A DNA stretch of 64,000 nt from positions 186,001-250,000 of the forward strand of contig CAWKNX010000003.1 of assembly GCA_963851085.1 (NCBI GenBank), in the 5' to 3' direction. Positions 17,432-25,553 of this stretch are shown piece by piece (within the stretch, counting starts at the first letter, position 1; every line of letters begins with the position of its first letter). This DNA is from DATFVJ01 sp963851085 (GTDB lineage Bacteria > Actinomycetota > Actinomycetes > Streptosporangiales > Streptosporangiaceae). The position numbers and the translations under genes are program-made. The notes beneath the pieces were generated by a model that was given only the letters and a program-made list of their open reading frames with translations, did no database searches and was not told the DNA's origin.

Positions 17432-18616
17432 ATGCCTGGTGAGAACGCGCTAAGGCCGCGCCGGTGCGTGGTGATCGGTGCCGGGCTGCTCGGTACGTGC
17501 CTAGCGGCCCGGCTGGCCGAGGCGGGCATCGGGGTGACGCTTGTGGAGCAGGCCCAGCCTGGCCACGCCGCCACCCGGTCGAGCTTCGCCTGGCTGAACG
17601 CGAATGACAAGAAGCCGCACGCTTACCACAACCTCAATCACGCCGGGATGCGGGCGTGGGCGGGGCTTTCCGCGAGCCTGGGCGGGGCGGCGTGGTACCG
17701 GCCCGCCGGAAACATCGAGTGGGCGCCGACCGGTGCCGGGCGCGCGCAACTCGGGGCACGGGTACGCCGGCTGGCGGGGTGGGGTTACCCGGCGCGCCTG
17801 GTGGACGCCGCCGAGGCGGCCGGGCTTGAGCCGTCGCTGCGGCTGCCCACGCCGGTGCCTGCTTTCGCGTGGTTCCCTGACGAGGGCTATCTGCTCACCG
17901 AGCCGCTGATCGGGCAGTTGGCGGGGCGGGCGGCTCAGCACGGGGCCACGTTGCTGACCGGTGAGCCCGGACGCGTGGTGGGTCTGGACGTGTCCGGCGG
18001 CGCGGTGCGGGCCGTGCGGACCGCTGCTGGCGAGGTGATACCGGCGGATGCGGTGGTGTGCTGCGCCGGGCGCTGGGTTCCGGGGCTCGCCGCGCTGGCC
18101 GGCGCGGCATGCCCGGTGCCGCTGGTTCCGTGGGCCACGCCCGGGGCGACAGCGCCAGGGCTGGCAGTGCGGGTGGGGCCGGTGACCCCGCCCGGCCCCG
18201 TGCGCGTGGTGCACACGCCGCAGGTGTGCCTGCGGCCCCATTCGGGCGGGCTGGTTCATCTGGAAGCGCCGGACGCGATGGTGGATCTGCATACGCCGGA
18301 ACCCGAACTGCGGCGGTGGGCGCACGAGTTGCTGCACCGGGCGCGCCGGGCGGTCGGCGGGCTGGATGATGCCGGTGTTGTCGGTTACCGCGTGTGCGTC
18401 CGCCCGATGCCTGCGGACGGCCGGTCCATCGTTGGCTGGCTGCCCGGTATCGGCGGGCTCTACGTGGTGGTGACGCACAGTGGGGTGACCCTCGGGGCGC
18501 ACCTGGCACAGCTCGTCACCGCCGAACTGGTCAGCGGAACGGCCGCCGCCGAGATCGCGCCTTACCGGCCCGATCGCTTCATCGCCGGTGCAAGCACGGG
18601 AGCGGAACTGACGTGA
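17432..18616 (+). CDS. FAD-dependent oxidoreductase (DAO / glycine oxidase family)
   Basis: A 394-residue D-amino-acid oxidase-superfamily protein. The FAD-binding G-x-G-x-x-G is VVIGAGLLGTCLAARLAEAG at residues 13-32, followed by an acidic residue (LVEQ). RSSFAWLNAN and the C-terminal PMPADGRSIVGWLPGIGGLYVVVTHSGVTLG (FAD pyrophosphate/isoalloxazine contact region) are typical. Such enzymes oxidise secondary or primary amines of amino acids; the substrate here is not clear. GAAGGG seven bases before ATG 17432 supports the start. The 270 bp upstream contain no gene I can support. Confidence 0.9.
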   Translation: MPGENALRPRRCVVIGAGLLGTCLAARLAEAGIGVTLVEQAQPGHAATRSSFAWLNANDKKPHAYHNLNHAGMRAWAGLSASLGGAAWYRPAGNIEWAPTGAGRAQLGARVRRLAGWGYPARLVDAAEAAGLEPSLRLPTPVPAFAWFPDEGYLLTEPLIGQLAGRAAQHGATLLTGEPGRVVGLDVSGGAVRAVRTAAGEVIPADAVVCCAGRWVPGLAALAGAACPVPLVPWATPGATAPGLAVRVGPVTPPGPVRVVHTPQVCLRPHSGGLVHLEAPDAMVDLHTPEPELRRWAHELLHRARRAVGGLDDAGVVGYRVCVRPMPADGRSIVGWLPGIGGLYVVVTHSGVTLGAHLAQLVTAELVSGTAAAEIAPYRPDRFIAGASTGAELT

Positions 18617-18659
18617 GCCCGGGCGTGTCCCGGCGCGGCGCCCGCCGGCGAGATCGGCC

Positions 18660-18950
18660 CTACGCCGTTCCCTCGACCAGCACGAGGTTGCCCGTGGAGG
18701 CGCGGTGGCGGATCGCCAGCGCCTTGACGTAGCTGTCCGACGCGTACCAGCGCCGCGCGTGGTCAGCGCTCGGGAACTCGAGGATGACGAGCCGCCGCGG
18801 CCGCCAGTCGCCCTCCAGCGGTTCGTGGTCGCCGCCGCGGACGATGAATCGCCCGCCGAACGGCTCAAGTGTCCCGGGAACGAGCGCCGTGTACTCGCGG
18901 TAGGTCTCCGGGTCGTGGACGTCGATGTCGGCGATCACATACGCGGGCAT
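18660..18950 (-). CDS. DUF1330 domain protein
   Basis: A 96-residue protein that matches DUF1330 end to end: MPAYVIADIDVHDPETYREY at the start, the GGRFIVRGG loop, and RLVILEFPSADHARRWYAS with the conserved W-Y. The family is a dimeric ferredoxin-like (dabb) fold of unknown activity. ATG 18950 was chosen over the longer open frame because it begins at the domain and follows GGAGGGG. It converges on the FAD oxidoreductase gene (gap 43 bp). Confidence 0.9.
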   Translation of the reverse strand: MPAYVIADIDVHDPETYREYTALVPGTLEPFGGRFIVRGGDHEPLEGDWRPRRLVILEFPSADHARRWYASDSYVKALAIRHRASTGNLVLVEGTA

Positions 18951-19134
18951 TGCTCCCCTCCTCCTCGGGTCCTCCAGCGCAAGGGTACGCCGCGGCCGCC
19001 GGCTCCCAGGGCGCCCGGCAGTACCGCGGCCACAGTGCCCGGCGGCCCCACGGTCAGCAGCCTCGCCGCCCCCGCGCTTGTGCGCCGCGTGATCACAGGT
19101 ACCCGGGGGAACCCGCGGGCTCCGAACTGGGCCG

Positions 19135-20763
19135 TCAGCCGGCGACTTCTGTGCTGCTTCCATCGAGTCCTTCGACCAAGCGCCGGGCGATCACCTTCAG
19201 CGCCAGCGTCTCGTCTGCGCCTTCGAAGATCGACAGCACCCGTGCGTCGACGAACAAGCGGCTGACCGGGTATTCCTCGGCGTAGCCCATGCCCCCGTGG
19301 ATCTGCATCGCCTCGCGGGTGACCCACTCCGCAGCGCGGCAGGCGTAAGCCTTCACCATGGAAGCTTCGAGTGATCCTTTCCCCTGGGCCATCAGTCGCG
19401 CGACGCGACACGCGAATTGCCGTGTCCCCTGAATGATCACGGCCATCCGGGTGAGCTTTGCTCGGGTGAGCTCGAAGCCGAGGATGGGTGAGCCAAATGC
19501 GACCCGGTTGGCCGCGTACGCGGCGGCAGCCTCGTAGGCGGCCTGCATCACCCCGAGGGCACGCGCCGCGGTCTGGAGCCGTCCGTTCTCGAATCCCTGC
19601 ATCTGCAGGTAGAAGCCGCGGCCCTCGCCGTTCGCTTCGCCAATGAGGTGGTCCGCCGGCACGAACCAGTTCTCAAACGCCAGCTCGTAGGAGTGCATGC
19701 CCCGGTAACCGATGGTGTCGATCGGCCGTCCGACGAGCCTTCCCGGTGCTCCGGCCCGGGCGCTGGCAGCGCCGTCCTGGGTCAAGACAAAGCCCGCGCC
19801 CTCGCACCGCGGCTTCTCGACGATGAAGACCGACAGCCCCCGATACCCCTTGGAGACGTCGGGATCGGTCCGGGCGAGCAGCATGAGCACTTCGGCCCGC
19901 GCCGCGAACGTGCACCATGTCTTCACGCCGTTCACCAGCCACCCGCCGTCGGTTCGCGAGGCCGAGGTGGTGAGCGCGGCAACGTCGGAACCATGGTCTG
20001 GTTCGGTCACCGCGACCGCCACCATGACCTCGCCACTGGCGACTCGAGGCAGCCAGTCGCGCTTTTGGGCTTCGGTCCCACCCCGGACCAGTGCCCGGGT
20101 CAAGATCTCAGGACGCGTGACGAGGGACCCGCCAATGCCGAGCGAACCCCAGCTGAGCTCTTCGGTGGCGACCACCATCCCGAGGTAGTCGCTCTCGCTG
20201 CCGGACGCGTAGCCGCCGTACTCTTCTGGGACCGACATACCGAATCCACCGATCTCCGCGAGGCCCTCGATGATCTCCTCAGGGATGTCGGTATTGTGCC
20301 GGTGCACTCGCTCGGCGTGTCGGCGCACACACTCCTCGGCGAAACGGTGGAAGGTTTCCCGAACCAGCTGGAAGTCCTCATCGAAGTGTCGCGGCCCGGC
20401 CTCGCCGCACAACTCCGCCAGGCGCCCAGGCCGACGGTATGTCTGGAGGAAGTGCGCCGCTGGTGTCATCCATCCGGGACTGAGCCCCCAATCGGCTTCC
20501 CGTCCGGCGATCCGAGCGGCCAGGTCACTGACGACGTCGGCGACGAACACACACGTGAGCTGGAGCTCGACGTCGCCTTTCGCGCCGTAGCCGAGCATCG
20601 AGCGTGCGGCCACGGTGGCCGCTGCTGCGTGGGCGAGGTCGTACCCGAGCACCTGGCGGATCTCGGGACCACCGGCTGCAGCAAGGGCGCGGGTTCCCTC
20701 GCTCACGACATGTTCGGCGAGCGCGACCACCTCGGCCGCCGAGGCCAGCACTGGGGAACCCAT
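19135..20763 (-). CDS. Acyl-CoA dehydrogenase with N-terminal extension
   Basis: An approximately 542-residue acyl-CoA dehydrogenase, about 140 residues longer than the standard enzyme because of an N-terminal helical domain (residues 1-110) also seen in other actinobacterial homologues. The core begins at FQLVRETFHRFAEECVRRHAE. Middle-domain FAD contacts are VAVTEPDHGSDVAALTT and WLVNGVKTWCTFAARA. The C-terminal helical domain contains MQIHGGMGYAEEYPVSRLFVDARVLSIFEGADE, where the family places its FAD-contacting R and catalytic Glu region. It probably oxidises acyl-CoA with electrons going to ETF. ATG 20763 is preferred; GTG 20772 is an alternative. Confidence 0.92.
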   Translation of the reverse strand: MGSPVLASAAEVVALAEHVVSEGTRALAAAGGPEIRQVLGYDLAHAAAATVAARSMLGYGAKGDVELQLTCVFVADVVSDLAARIAGREADWGLSPGWMTPAAHFLQTYRRPGRLAELCGEAGPRHFDEDFQLVRETFHRFAEECVRRHAERVHRHNTDIPEEIIEGLAEIGGFGMSVPEEYGGYASGSESDYLGMVVATEELSWGSLGIGGSLVTRPEILTRALVRGGTEAQKRDWLPRVASGEVMVAVAVTEPDHGSDVAALTTSASRTDGGWLVNGVKTWCTFAARAEVLMLLARTDPDVSKGYRGLSVFIVEKPRCEGAGFVLTQDGAASARAGAPGRLVGRPIDTIGYRGMHSYELAFENWFVPADHLIGEANGEGRGFYLQMQGFENGRLQTAARALGVMQAAYEAAAAYAANRVAFGSPILGFELTRAKLTRMAVIIQGTRQFACRVARLMAQGKGSLEASMVKAYACRAAEWVTREAMQIHGGMGYAEEYPVSRLFVDARVLSIFEGADETLALKVIARRLVEGLDGSSTEVAG

Positions 20764-20973
20764 GCGGTTCACCGGGCAGGCCCGCTCCGGCCGGCCACCC
20801 CGGCCACAGCCACCGGCCCAGCACCGCCTCCGGCCCCCACGCCGGCCCATCGCCATCCGGGGCCGGTCCCGGGGCGTTCCTGGGCTATGGCGAGCGTGCG
20901 GCGGTGGACGTCATCCCGCAATCCCTTGAGCGTCGTCATAGAGGTGAGTCTTCCATGCCCAGATCGCGGTGGC

Positions 20974-21378
20974 TTATCGCGACGGGATGATGATCTCGGC
21001 GCTGTACTCGCTGAGGAGCTGCATCGTATCGTCGCCTCGAAAGAACCGGCGGGTGAACTCCGCCCATCGCAGACCCGGGCGCATCTCGATCTTCAGCCGC
21101 ACTGGTGCGCCGGTCGGATTCCAGGCAAGGTGACGACTCCCCGGTGGAGCAACAACGACCGCACCGGCTGCGGCCACGACCTCGACGCCGTCGATGCGAA
21201 ACGCGGCCCGGCCCTCGAGCACCTCGAATCGCTCCTGCATGTTCGGGTGGACATGCTCGATCGCACGGTGACCGGGCCGCGTCCATGTCGTGAGCATGGT
21301 CAGGGCTTCGGACGTCTCGGACACGAACTCGACCTGCTCTCCCGACCTCGGGTTCTCGATCACGCCGTCACTGTGCAC
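20974..21378 (-). CDS. Cupin-domain protein
   Basis: A 134-residue single-domain cupin. The first metal motif is near residues 40-55 (AIEHVHPNMQERFEVLEG), with H-x-H and E; the second is near residues 73-85 (VVVAPPGSRHLAWNP) with one His. Such small cupins may bind Fe, Mn or Ni and act as enzymes or sensors. It starts with GTG 21378. It lies 210 bp upstream of the acyl-CoA dehydrogenase on the same strand and may be co-transcribed. Confidence 0.87.
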   Translation of the reverse strand: MHSDGVIENPRSGEQVEFVSETSEALTMLTTWTRPGHRAIEHVHPNMQERFEVLEGRAAFRIDGVEVVAAAGAVVVAPPGSRHLAWNPTGAPVRLKIEMRPGLRWAEFTRRFFRGDDTMQLLSEYSAEIIIPSR

Positions 21379-21553
21379 CGCCGCTGCCCTTCACCGCCTT
21401 GGTCATCGTCGCGAAACTTCCGCCTCGCCCTTCCCGGCTACTGTAATCGGGGTCGGCCGCTGACTGGCTGAGGGCCGGTGCTGAGGCCAGGAGGTCCGCA
21501 CGGGAGCCTGGCCCTGCCGTCGCCGGATCAGCCATTCAACAGTCCGGCGGGGA

Positions 21554-22277
21554 TCACCTTAGGCGAATCCAGGTGGCGCGTGCGAGGCCAACCGTCTGTC
21601 CGGTGGCTGTGAACAGAGCGGAGCCCGCTAGCACCTTGCGGCCATCTTCGGTCAGGCGCCAGCCGGCCACGATATGTGGCTCGCTCGCCTTGACCGGGGC
21701 GATTTGACGGGCCGCGAGCCGGCCCAGCACGAATGGCGGGCCATTGGGGGCGGTGCCGTCAAGCGCGCCGATGCCTCCGGTGCAGTCGAGCGCTGCCCAC
21801 ACGAATTCGGGCCGGATGTTGCCGTCTGCGTCCGCGAGCGTCTCGTGGGGATACCAGATATCGGCCGATAGGCCGCGGCCCGTGACCGGCGGCCAGGATG
21901 CGCAGTCCGTCCCCTGGCCTGCGGTCCGGCCCGCACACGAAGCAGGTCGGAAAGGGATGTTCTTCGGGGTGGGCCCGCAGGCGGGATCTGGTGCGGGCGG
22001 CGCGGGCCTCCCGGATCGAGACCGGGTCGGGAACTTCCATTGCCAGGCTGCCCGGCACACAAGTGCCCTCGGCTACCAGGGTGCGGCCGTCGAGCACGCG
22101 AACGGAGCCCTCGCCGGCACGCTCGATAGCCATGGGTGTCGTTAGGGGAGGTGGTCGGCGCAGCGTGATCTCTGCGGGGCCATCGAGATAAGCGGCGATG
22201 AGCCCGCACGTGTAGCCGCCGTTGCCGCTGTCCGGGGGGCCGCAGAAGCGGTGCGAGATAATGAGGGACTCTGTCAT
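21554..22277 (-). pseudogene. Hotdog-fold thioesterase-like protein, frameshifted
   Basis: Two overlapping minus-strand frames together make one protein. The first (from ATG 22277) reads FCGPPDSGNGGYTCGLIAAY, then FPTCFVCGPDRRPGDGLRIL; the second carries on with TGRGLSADIWYPHETL, FVWAALDCTGGIGAL and VAGWRLTEDGRKVLAGSALF to the stop at 21554. The junction is around 21885-21897 in a GC-rich run. The whole resembles actinobacterial PaaI-like acyl-CoA thioesterase (double-hotdog) proteins of about 240 residues. The start overlaps the stop of the upstream oxidoreductase gene (ATGA), so it belonged to that operon. Either a pseudogene or a one-base sequence error. Confidence 0.75.
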
Positions 22278-22923
22278 GTGCGTGCCAGTAGTCTCTTCAC
22301 CGCTGCCGTGCCGGCAATGGACATGTCGTGGTCGGGTGACTGCGGGATGAGGTTGAATTCCGTGCAGCCCGCATCGGCGTAGGGTGCGAGGAACTCGGCG
22401 ACGTCGTCGGCGGTGCCGTAGGGGCAGTAGCGCTCGAACGGGAGCTGGTAGAAGGCCTGCATCGCCGGGGCAAGGCAGGCGCGGGCCGTCTGTTTCGAGT
22501 CCGCCAGCCCGCACCACACCTGCATTCCGTGCCGGGCCGGCGGGTCGGGCCTGCCGATGCGGGTGGCCTCTTTTGCCGCGATCTCGGCGGCGTCGGCGAA
22601 ACGGCGGGGCGAGTTCCAGATGCCGAGCCATGGCGCAGCGGCAGCAGGTACACGCCGCTGTAGATGGGCAGTGTGGGATGGAGCAGCGCCAGCGCGGTGG
22701 CCTGCACGAGCCCGTCGAACCCTGCACCGGCAAAGCTCACGTGGTCTCCGCAGCAGACATGGTCGATGCCCGCCTCGGCGGCCCGCGCCAGGAATGCCCT
22801 GGCAGCCTCCGGGCCCTGCTCCAGCAGGCCGGAGGGCGCGAACATGCCCACCCGGGCTGATCCGGCCACGCGGCCTCCCGTGCCCTCCGAGCCAGCCGGG
22901 CTGCTCACTGTCCTGCTGGTCAT
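22274..22923 (-). pseudogene. LLM-class flavin (F420) oxidoreductase with internal deletion
   Basis: The first part, from ATG 22923, reads VGMFAPSGLLEQGPEAARAF and HVCCGDHVSF, ending at VYLLPLRH: the N-terminal third of a luciferase-like monooxygenase. The C-terminal third continues in a different frame from WLGIWNSPRRFADAAEIA to the stop at 22274. The middle of the TIM barrel that should join them (roughly 75-100 residues) is missing; the junction is at about 22629-22634. Normal relatives have about 290 residues, this locus only 650 bp. It overlaps both neighbours by ATGA and lies in a three-gene operon. It cannot make a functional enzyme as written. Confidence 0.8.
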
Positions 22924-23750
22924 GTCGTCTTCTCCCGTCCGTTTTCTGTGCTCCGCTGAGACCGGGCCGAAGGACGGGGGATCAGCGCGGGCACCCGGGC
23001 CCGGTAAGAGGTGTAGGTCTGGCCGAGGGACAGCGTCAGGTCACGTTCCTCGAATGCGATGCCGGCCAGGATGTAGCCGGTCGCGGTGGCTGCGAACAGC
23101 AGGTGGCCGATCGTCATCGTGGGTGCCGCCCAGAAGACGACCACGAATCCAGCCATAAGGGGATGCCGGATGCGCCGGTAAAGGCCGCGCTCAGTGAATG
23201 GCGGCGGCCGGTAACGGACGCCACGCGCATGCAGGTATGCCTGCCGCAGCCCGAACAGGTCGAAATGGTTAATCAGGAAGGTGGAGCTGAGGGCCACCGC
23301 CCAGCCGGCCGCGTACACGGCAAGGAGCGCGCCGGCGCCCGGTCCGGCCAGGTTCCAGGCGGTCCCGCGAACCGGCCGCCACAGCCAGAACAGCAGTGCC
23401 AGCACCAGGCTGGCGCACAGCACGAACGTCGTCCGCTCGGCGGGCGCGGGCACGATGCGGGCCCAGCGGCGCTTGAACCACGGGCGGGCCATCACGGTGT
23501 GCTGGACGGCGAACAGCAACAGCAATCCCGAGTCAAACGCCACTGCCAGCGGCCAGGCGGAACGCGTCCCCTGGTCGATGCCCTTGGGCACGCCACGGCC
23601 GGCGAAGAAGCCCACCGCATAGCCGAGCACTGCGAGGAAGAACAGGTACACCGCTGCCGCGTACCACAGATTGAGCAGCGCAGAAATGCGTGCCAGCGAT
23701 GGGCGCCGGACGGCCGCCAGGGGGCGGGCCGGCTTCGTGATGTGCGACAT
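22920..23750 (-). CDS. Integral-membrane methyltransferase, MddA/NnrU-like
   Basis: A 276-residue protein with about six to seven membrane helices. It resembles methanethiol S-methyltransferase (MddA) and the isoprenylcysteine methyltransferase-like superfamily: LFFLAVLGYAVGFFAGRGVPKGID near residue 36, FAVQHTVMARPWFKRRW, INHFDLFGLRQAYLH and the C-terminal SAM site RRIRHPLMAGFVVVFWAAPT. MddA makes dimethyl sulphide from methanethiol; whether this enzyme does so is inferred from similarity only. It is the first gene of a coupled operon; its TGA overlaps the ATG of the (broken) flavin oxidoreductase. Confidence 0.8.
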   Translation of the reverse strand: MSHITKPARPLAAVRRPSLARISALLNLWYAAAVYLFFLAVLGYAVGFFAGRGVPKGIDQGTRSAWPLAVAFDSGLLLLFAVQHTVMARPWFKRRWARIVPAPAERTTFVLCASLVLALLFWLWRPVRGTAWNLAGPGAGALLAVYAAGWAVALSSTFLINHFDLFGLRQAYLHARGVRYRPPPFTERGLYRRIRHPLMAGFVVVFWAAPTMTIGHLLFAATATGYILAGIAFEERDLTLSLGQTYTSYRARVPALIPRPSARSQRSTENGREKTT

Positions 23751-23872
23751 GCCTTGACGCTAAGATCGCTCAGCCTCGGGCGGCAATCGGGTGAACTACC
23801 TGCAATCCGCCGGTTTTCCCTCGGCCGCCGCGGTCTCGCCCGCCGCGCGCATCGGGCGAACTACCGAGGCGC

Positions 23873-24880
23873 TCAGGGGCGGAGCCGATGCTCGGTCACC
23901 CACGCCGCGATCTGGGCACGCGACCGCACCTGCAGCTTGCGCCGGATGTTCTCGACATGCGCCTCCGCCGTCCGCGGCGCCACCGACAAGCGCACCGCGA
24001 TGGAATGGTTGGTCAGCCCTTCGGCGACCAGCCCGGCCACCTCGAGCTCACGGCCGGTGAGCCGCGGCCCCGCGCCCGCGGCCTCGCACAGGAAGCCGAG
24101 CATCGCCTCCAGAACCCCGCCCCAGTCGCCGTGGTAAAAGAGGTGGCTAGAACCCGGCAGCGGGATCAGCGACGCCCCGGGGATAAGCGTGGCGGCCTCT
24201 CGCCCCAGCTCGAAACGTGTGGCCGTGTCCGCCTCACGGTGCAGTACCGCCGTCCGTGCCCGGATCGCCGGGAGCAGTGCCCTGATGTCGGTGTCGTAGT
24301 AGACCTCCAGGAGCCGGGCGGCCACAGCGGCCGAGGCGCTCGCCCGCTGAAACCGCAAGAGCGCCTCGAGTTCCTCGGCGGTGGGGTCGGGGACGAAGAT
24401 GCCGGTCAGCACCTTCGACCCAAGGCCCCAGTGGGCCCGCACCAGCGACACGATCGAGTTCCTGACCTCCGCAGGCGCCAGATCGCCGCCGCTGGCGCAC
24501 ATTCCGTACAGCACAAGCGCCTCGACCCGATCCGGATACCTTGCCGCTATCGCGGCCGCAAGCTGACCGCCCTGCGACGCGCCAAACAGGGAGAAGCGGT
24601 CGGCGCGCACCGCATCGGCGACCGCCAGCGCCGCGGCCACCTGCCCGCCGAACGACAGGTCAATCCCGGCCCGGTCCGACAGGCCGCACCCGGGCTTGTC
24701 GTACCGGATGACGGTAAACCGCTCGGCCAGACGCTCGACGAAGCTGCCGAAGCAGAACAGCCCCAGCTGCCCACGCAGATGGGTAACCCAGCCCGAATCG
24801 CACAACAGCGGCGGACCGGCGCCCACCGTCGAGTAGGCGATCCGGCCCGCAGGCGCGGTGCAATACCTGATCGCCGGCAT
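23873..24880 (-). CDS. Alpha/beta-hydrolase fused to a LuxR-type HTH
   Basis: A roughly 335-residue fusion regulator. Residues 1-260 are an alpha/beta hydrolase: the oxyanion region (GPPLLCDSGWVTHLRG), the nucleophile elbow FGASQGGQLAA with Ser, and the catalytic His in PGSSHLFYHG. Residues 270-335 form a LuxR/GerE HTH (LTGRELEVAGLVAEGLTNHS, then AEAHVENIRRKLQVRSRAQI). Such fusions are presumed to sense a hydrolysable or bound small molecule and activate transcription. It starts at ATG 24880 (GTG 24883 also possible). It is divergent from the amidase region and in tandem with the MddA-like gene 120 bp downstream. Confidence 0.88.
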   Translation of the reverse strand: MPAIRYCTAPAGRIAYSTVGAGPPLLCDSGWVTHLRGQLGLFCFGSFVERLAERFTVIRYDKPGCGLSDRAGIDLSFGGQVAAALAVADAVRADRFSLFGASQGGQLAAAIAARYPDRVEALVLYGMCASGGDLAPAEVRNSIVSLVRAHWGLGSKVLTGIFVPDPTAEELEALLRFQRASASAAVAARLLEVYYDTDIRALLPAIRARTAVLHREADTATRFELGREAATLIPGASLIPLPGSSHLFYHGDWGGVLEAMLGFLCEAAGAGPRLTGRELEVAGLVAEGLTNHSIAVRLSVAPRTAEAHVENIRRKLQVRSRAQIAAWVTEHRLRP

Positions 24881-25022
24881 CACCCATCCAGGCTGACACT
24901 CCCCGCCGGCGCAGTAAAGGACAGGCACGGCGACGGCGATCCCGCCTCACTCCCAGGCCCCAGCAGTCAGCCGCACCAAAAGCGCCAGTGAACTCCAGGC
25001 ATCGCAGCGCTTTCCTTCACCA

Positions 25023-25226
25023 TCAACTCCCGAACGGCAGATGCGCCCCCGTCGTCAGACGCCGGTGGCTGCGGTCGTGGCTGTCACGCCGACGGATGTC
25101 CCCGTCGTGGCTGGTGAGGGCGATCCGTCCGTTGTGCGCCAGCACCGTGATCTCGTCGCGGAGCGGGCACGCGCGAGTCGCCGCGCGCAGATCAGCCAAA
25201 ATGGCGCCCGTTGCCTCGTCCCACAA
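25023..25226 (-). CDS. Possible small or residual protein, 67 residues
   Basis: A minus-strand frame with a plausible amino-acid mix: EATGAILADLRAATRACPL, then RDEITVLAHNGRIALTSHDG. It has no ribosome site, and the same frame continues upstream past its first start codon with sensible residues (HPDFTSLWD). It lies in a 620-bp gap that also holds a piece of aldehyde dehydrogenase, so it may be another gene fragment. No family recognised. Confidence 0.3.
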   Translation of the reverse strand: MWDEATGAILADLRAATRACPLRDEITVLAHNGRIALTSHDGDIRRRDSHDRSHRRLTTGAHLPFGS

Positions 25227-25271
25227 GGAAGTGAAGTCCGGGTGAGTGGTACCCGGGCATCCGGGAGTCGA

Positions 25272-25457
25272 TCAACGGCTCTGCCGCCGGGATGTGTGCC
25301 TTGCTCGCAGGGCGTAGGCGATGGAACCGAGCGGGGTGAACACCGGGTAGTTCCATGGGCCGATCACGCCGACGACACCGAGGGGCTGGTATTCGACCGT
25401 GGCGGTGTGGTTGCGCATCAGCAGGCCGGGGACGCTCGCCGCTGGCCGAGCACCCTT
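25272..25457 (-). pseudogene. Aldehyde dehydrogenase fragment
   Basis: About 45 residues on the minus strand match the N-terminal third of NAD-dependent aldehyde dehydrogenases: GLLMRNHTATVEYQPLGVVG followed by VIGPWNYPVFTPLGSIAYAL, the substrate/NAD-channel PWN motif. Just after SIAYAL, where A-A-G-N should follow, the reading frame turns into an unrelated basic tail and stops at 25272. Upstream the frame runs antisense through the amidase gene without similarity. No catalytic Cys region is present. It is a clear remnant. Confidence 0.8.
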
Positions 25458-25553
25458 CGTGCGTGCTTGGCCGCCCACGCGACCGGCGCGGCGCATTGGG
25501 GCGTACCCGGGGAGCGCGGCTTGCGGTGGAGGGCGTGCGGGTAGCGTGCGGGT

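Noticed and set aside
16075..17442. 455-codon open frame on the plus strand
   Set aside because: Antisense shadow of the LigD polymerase gene; the composition (Gly/Arg/His/Val-rich) is an artefact of G/C-rich third positions.
19648..21471. 607-codon open frame on the plus strand
   Set aside because: Antisense to the acyl-CoA dehydrogenase and cupin genes, which have strong family evidence.
22629..22634. CCATGG at the deletion junction of the flavin oxidoreductase gene as a sign of cloning
   Set aside because: A single six-base site in G/C-rich DNA is not evidence; I keep it only as the junction position.
22557..24137. 526-codon open frame on the plus strand
   Set aside because: Opposite the MddA-like and LuxR genes; no ribosome site and no domain.
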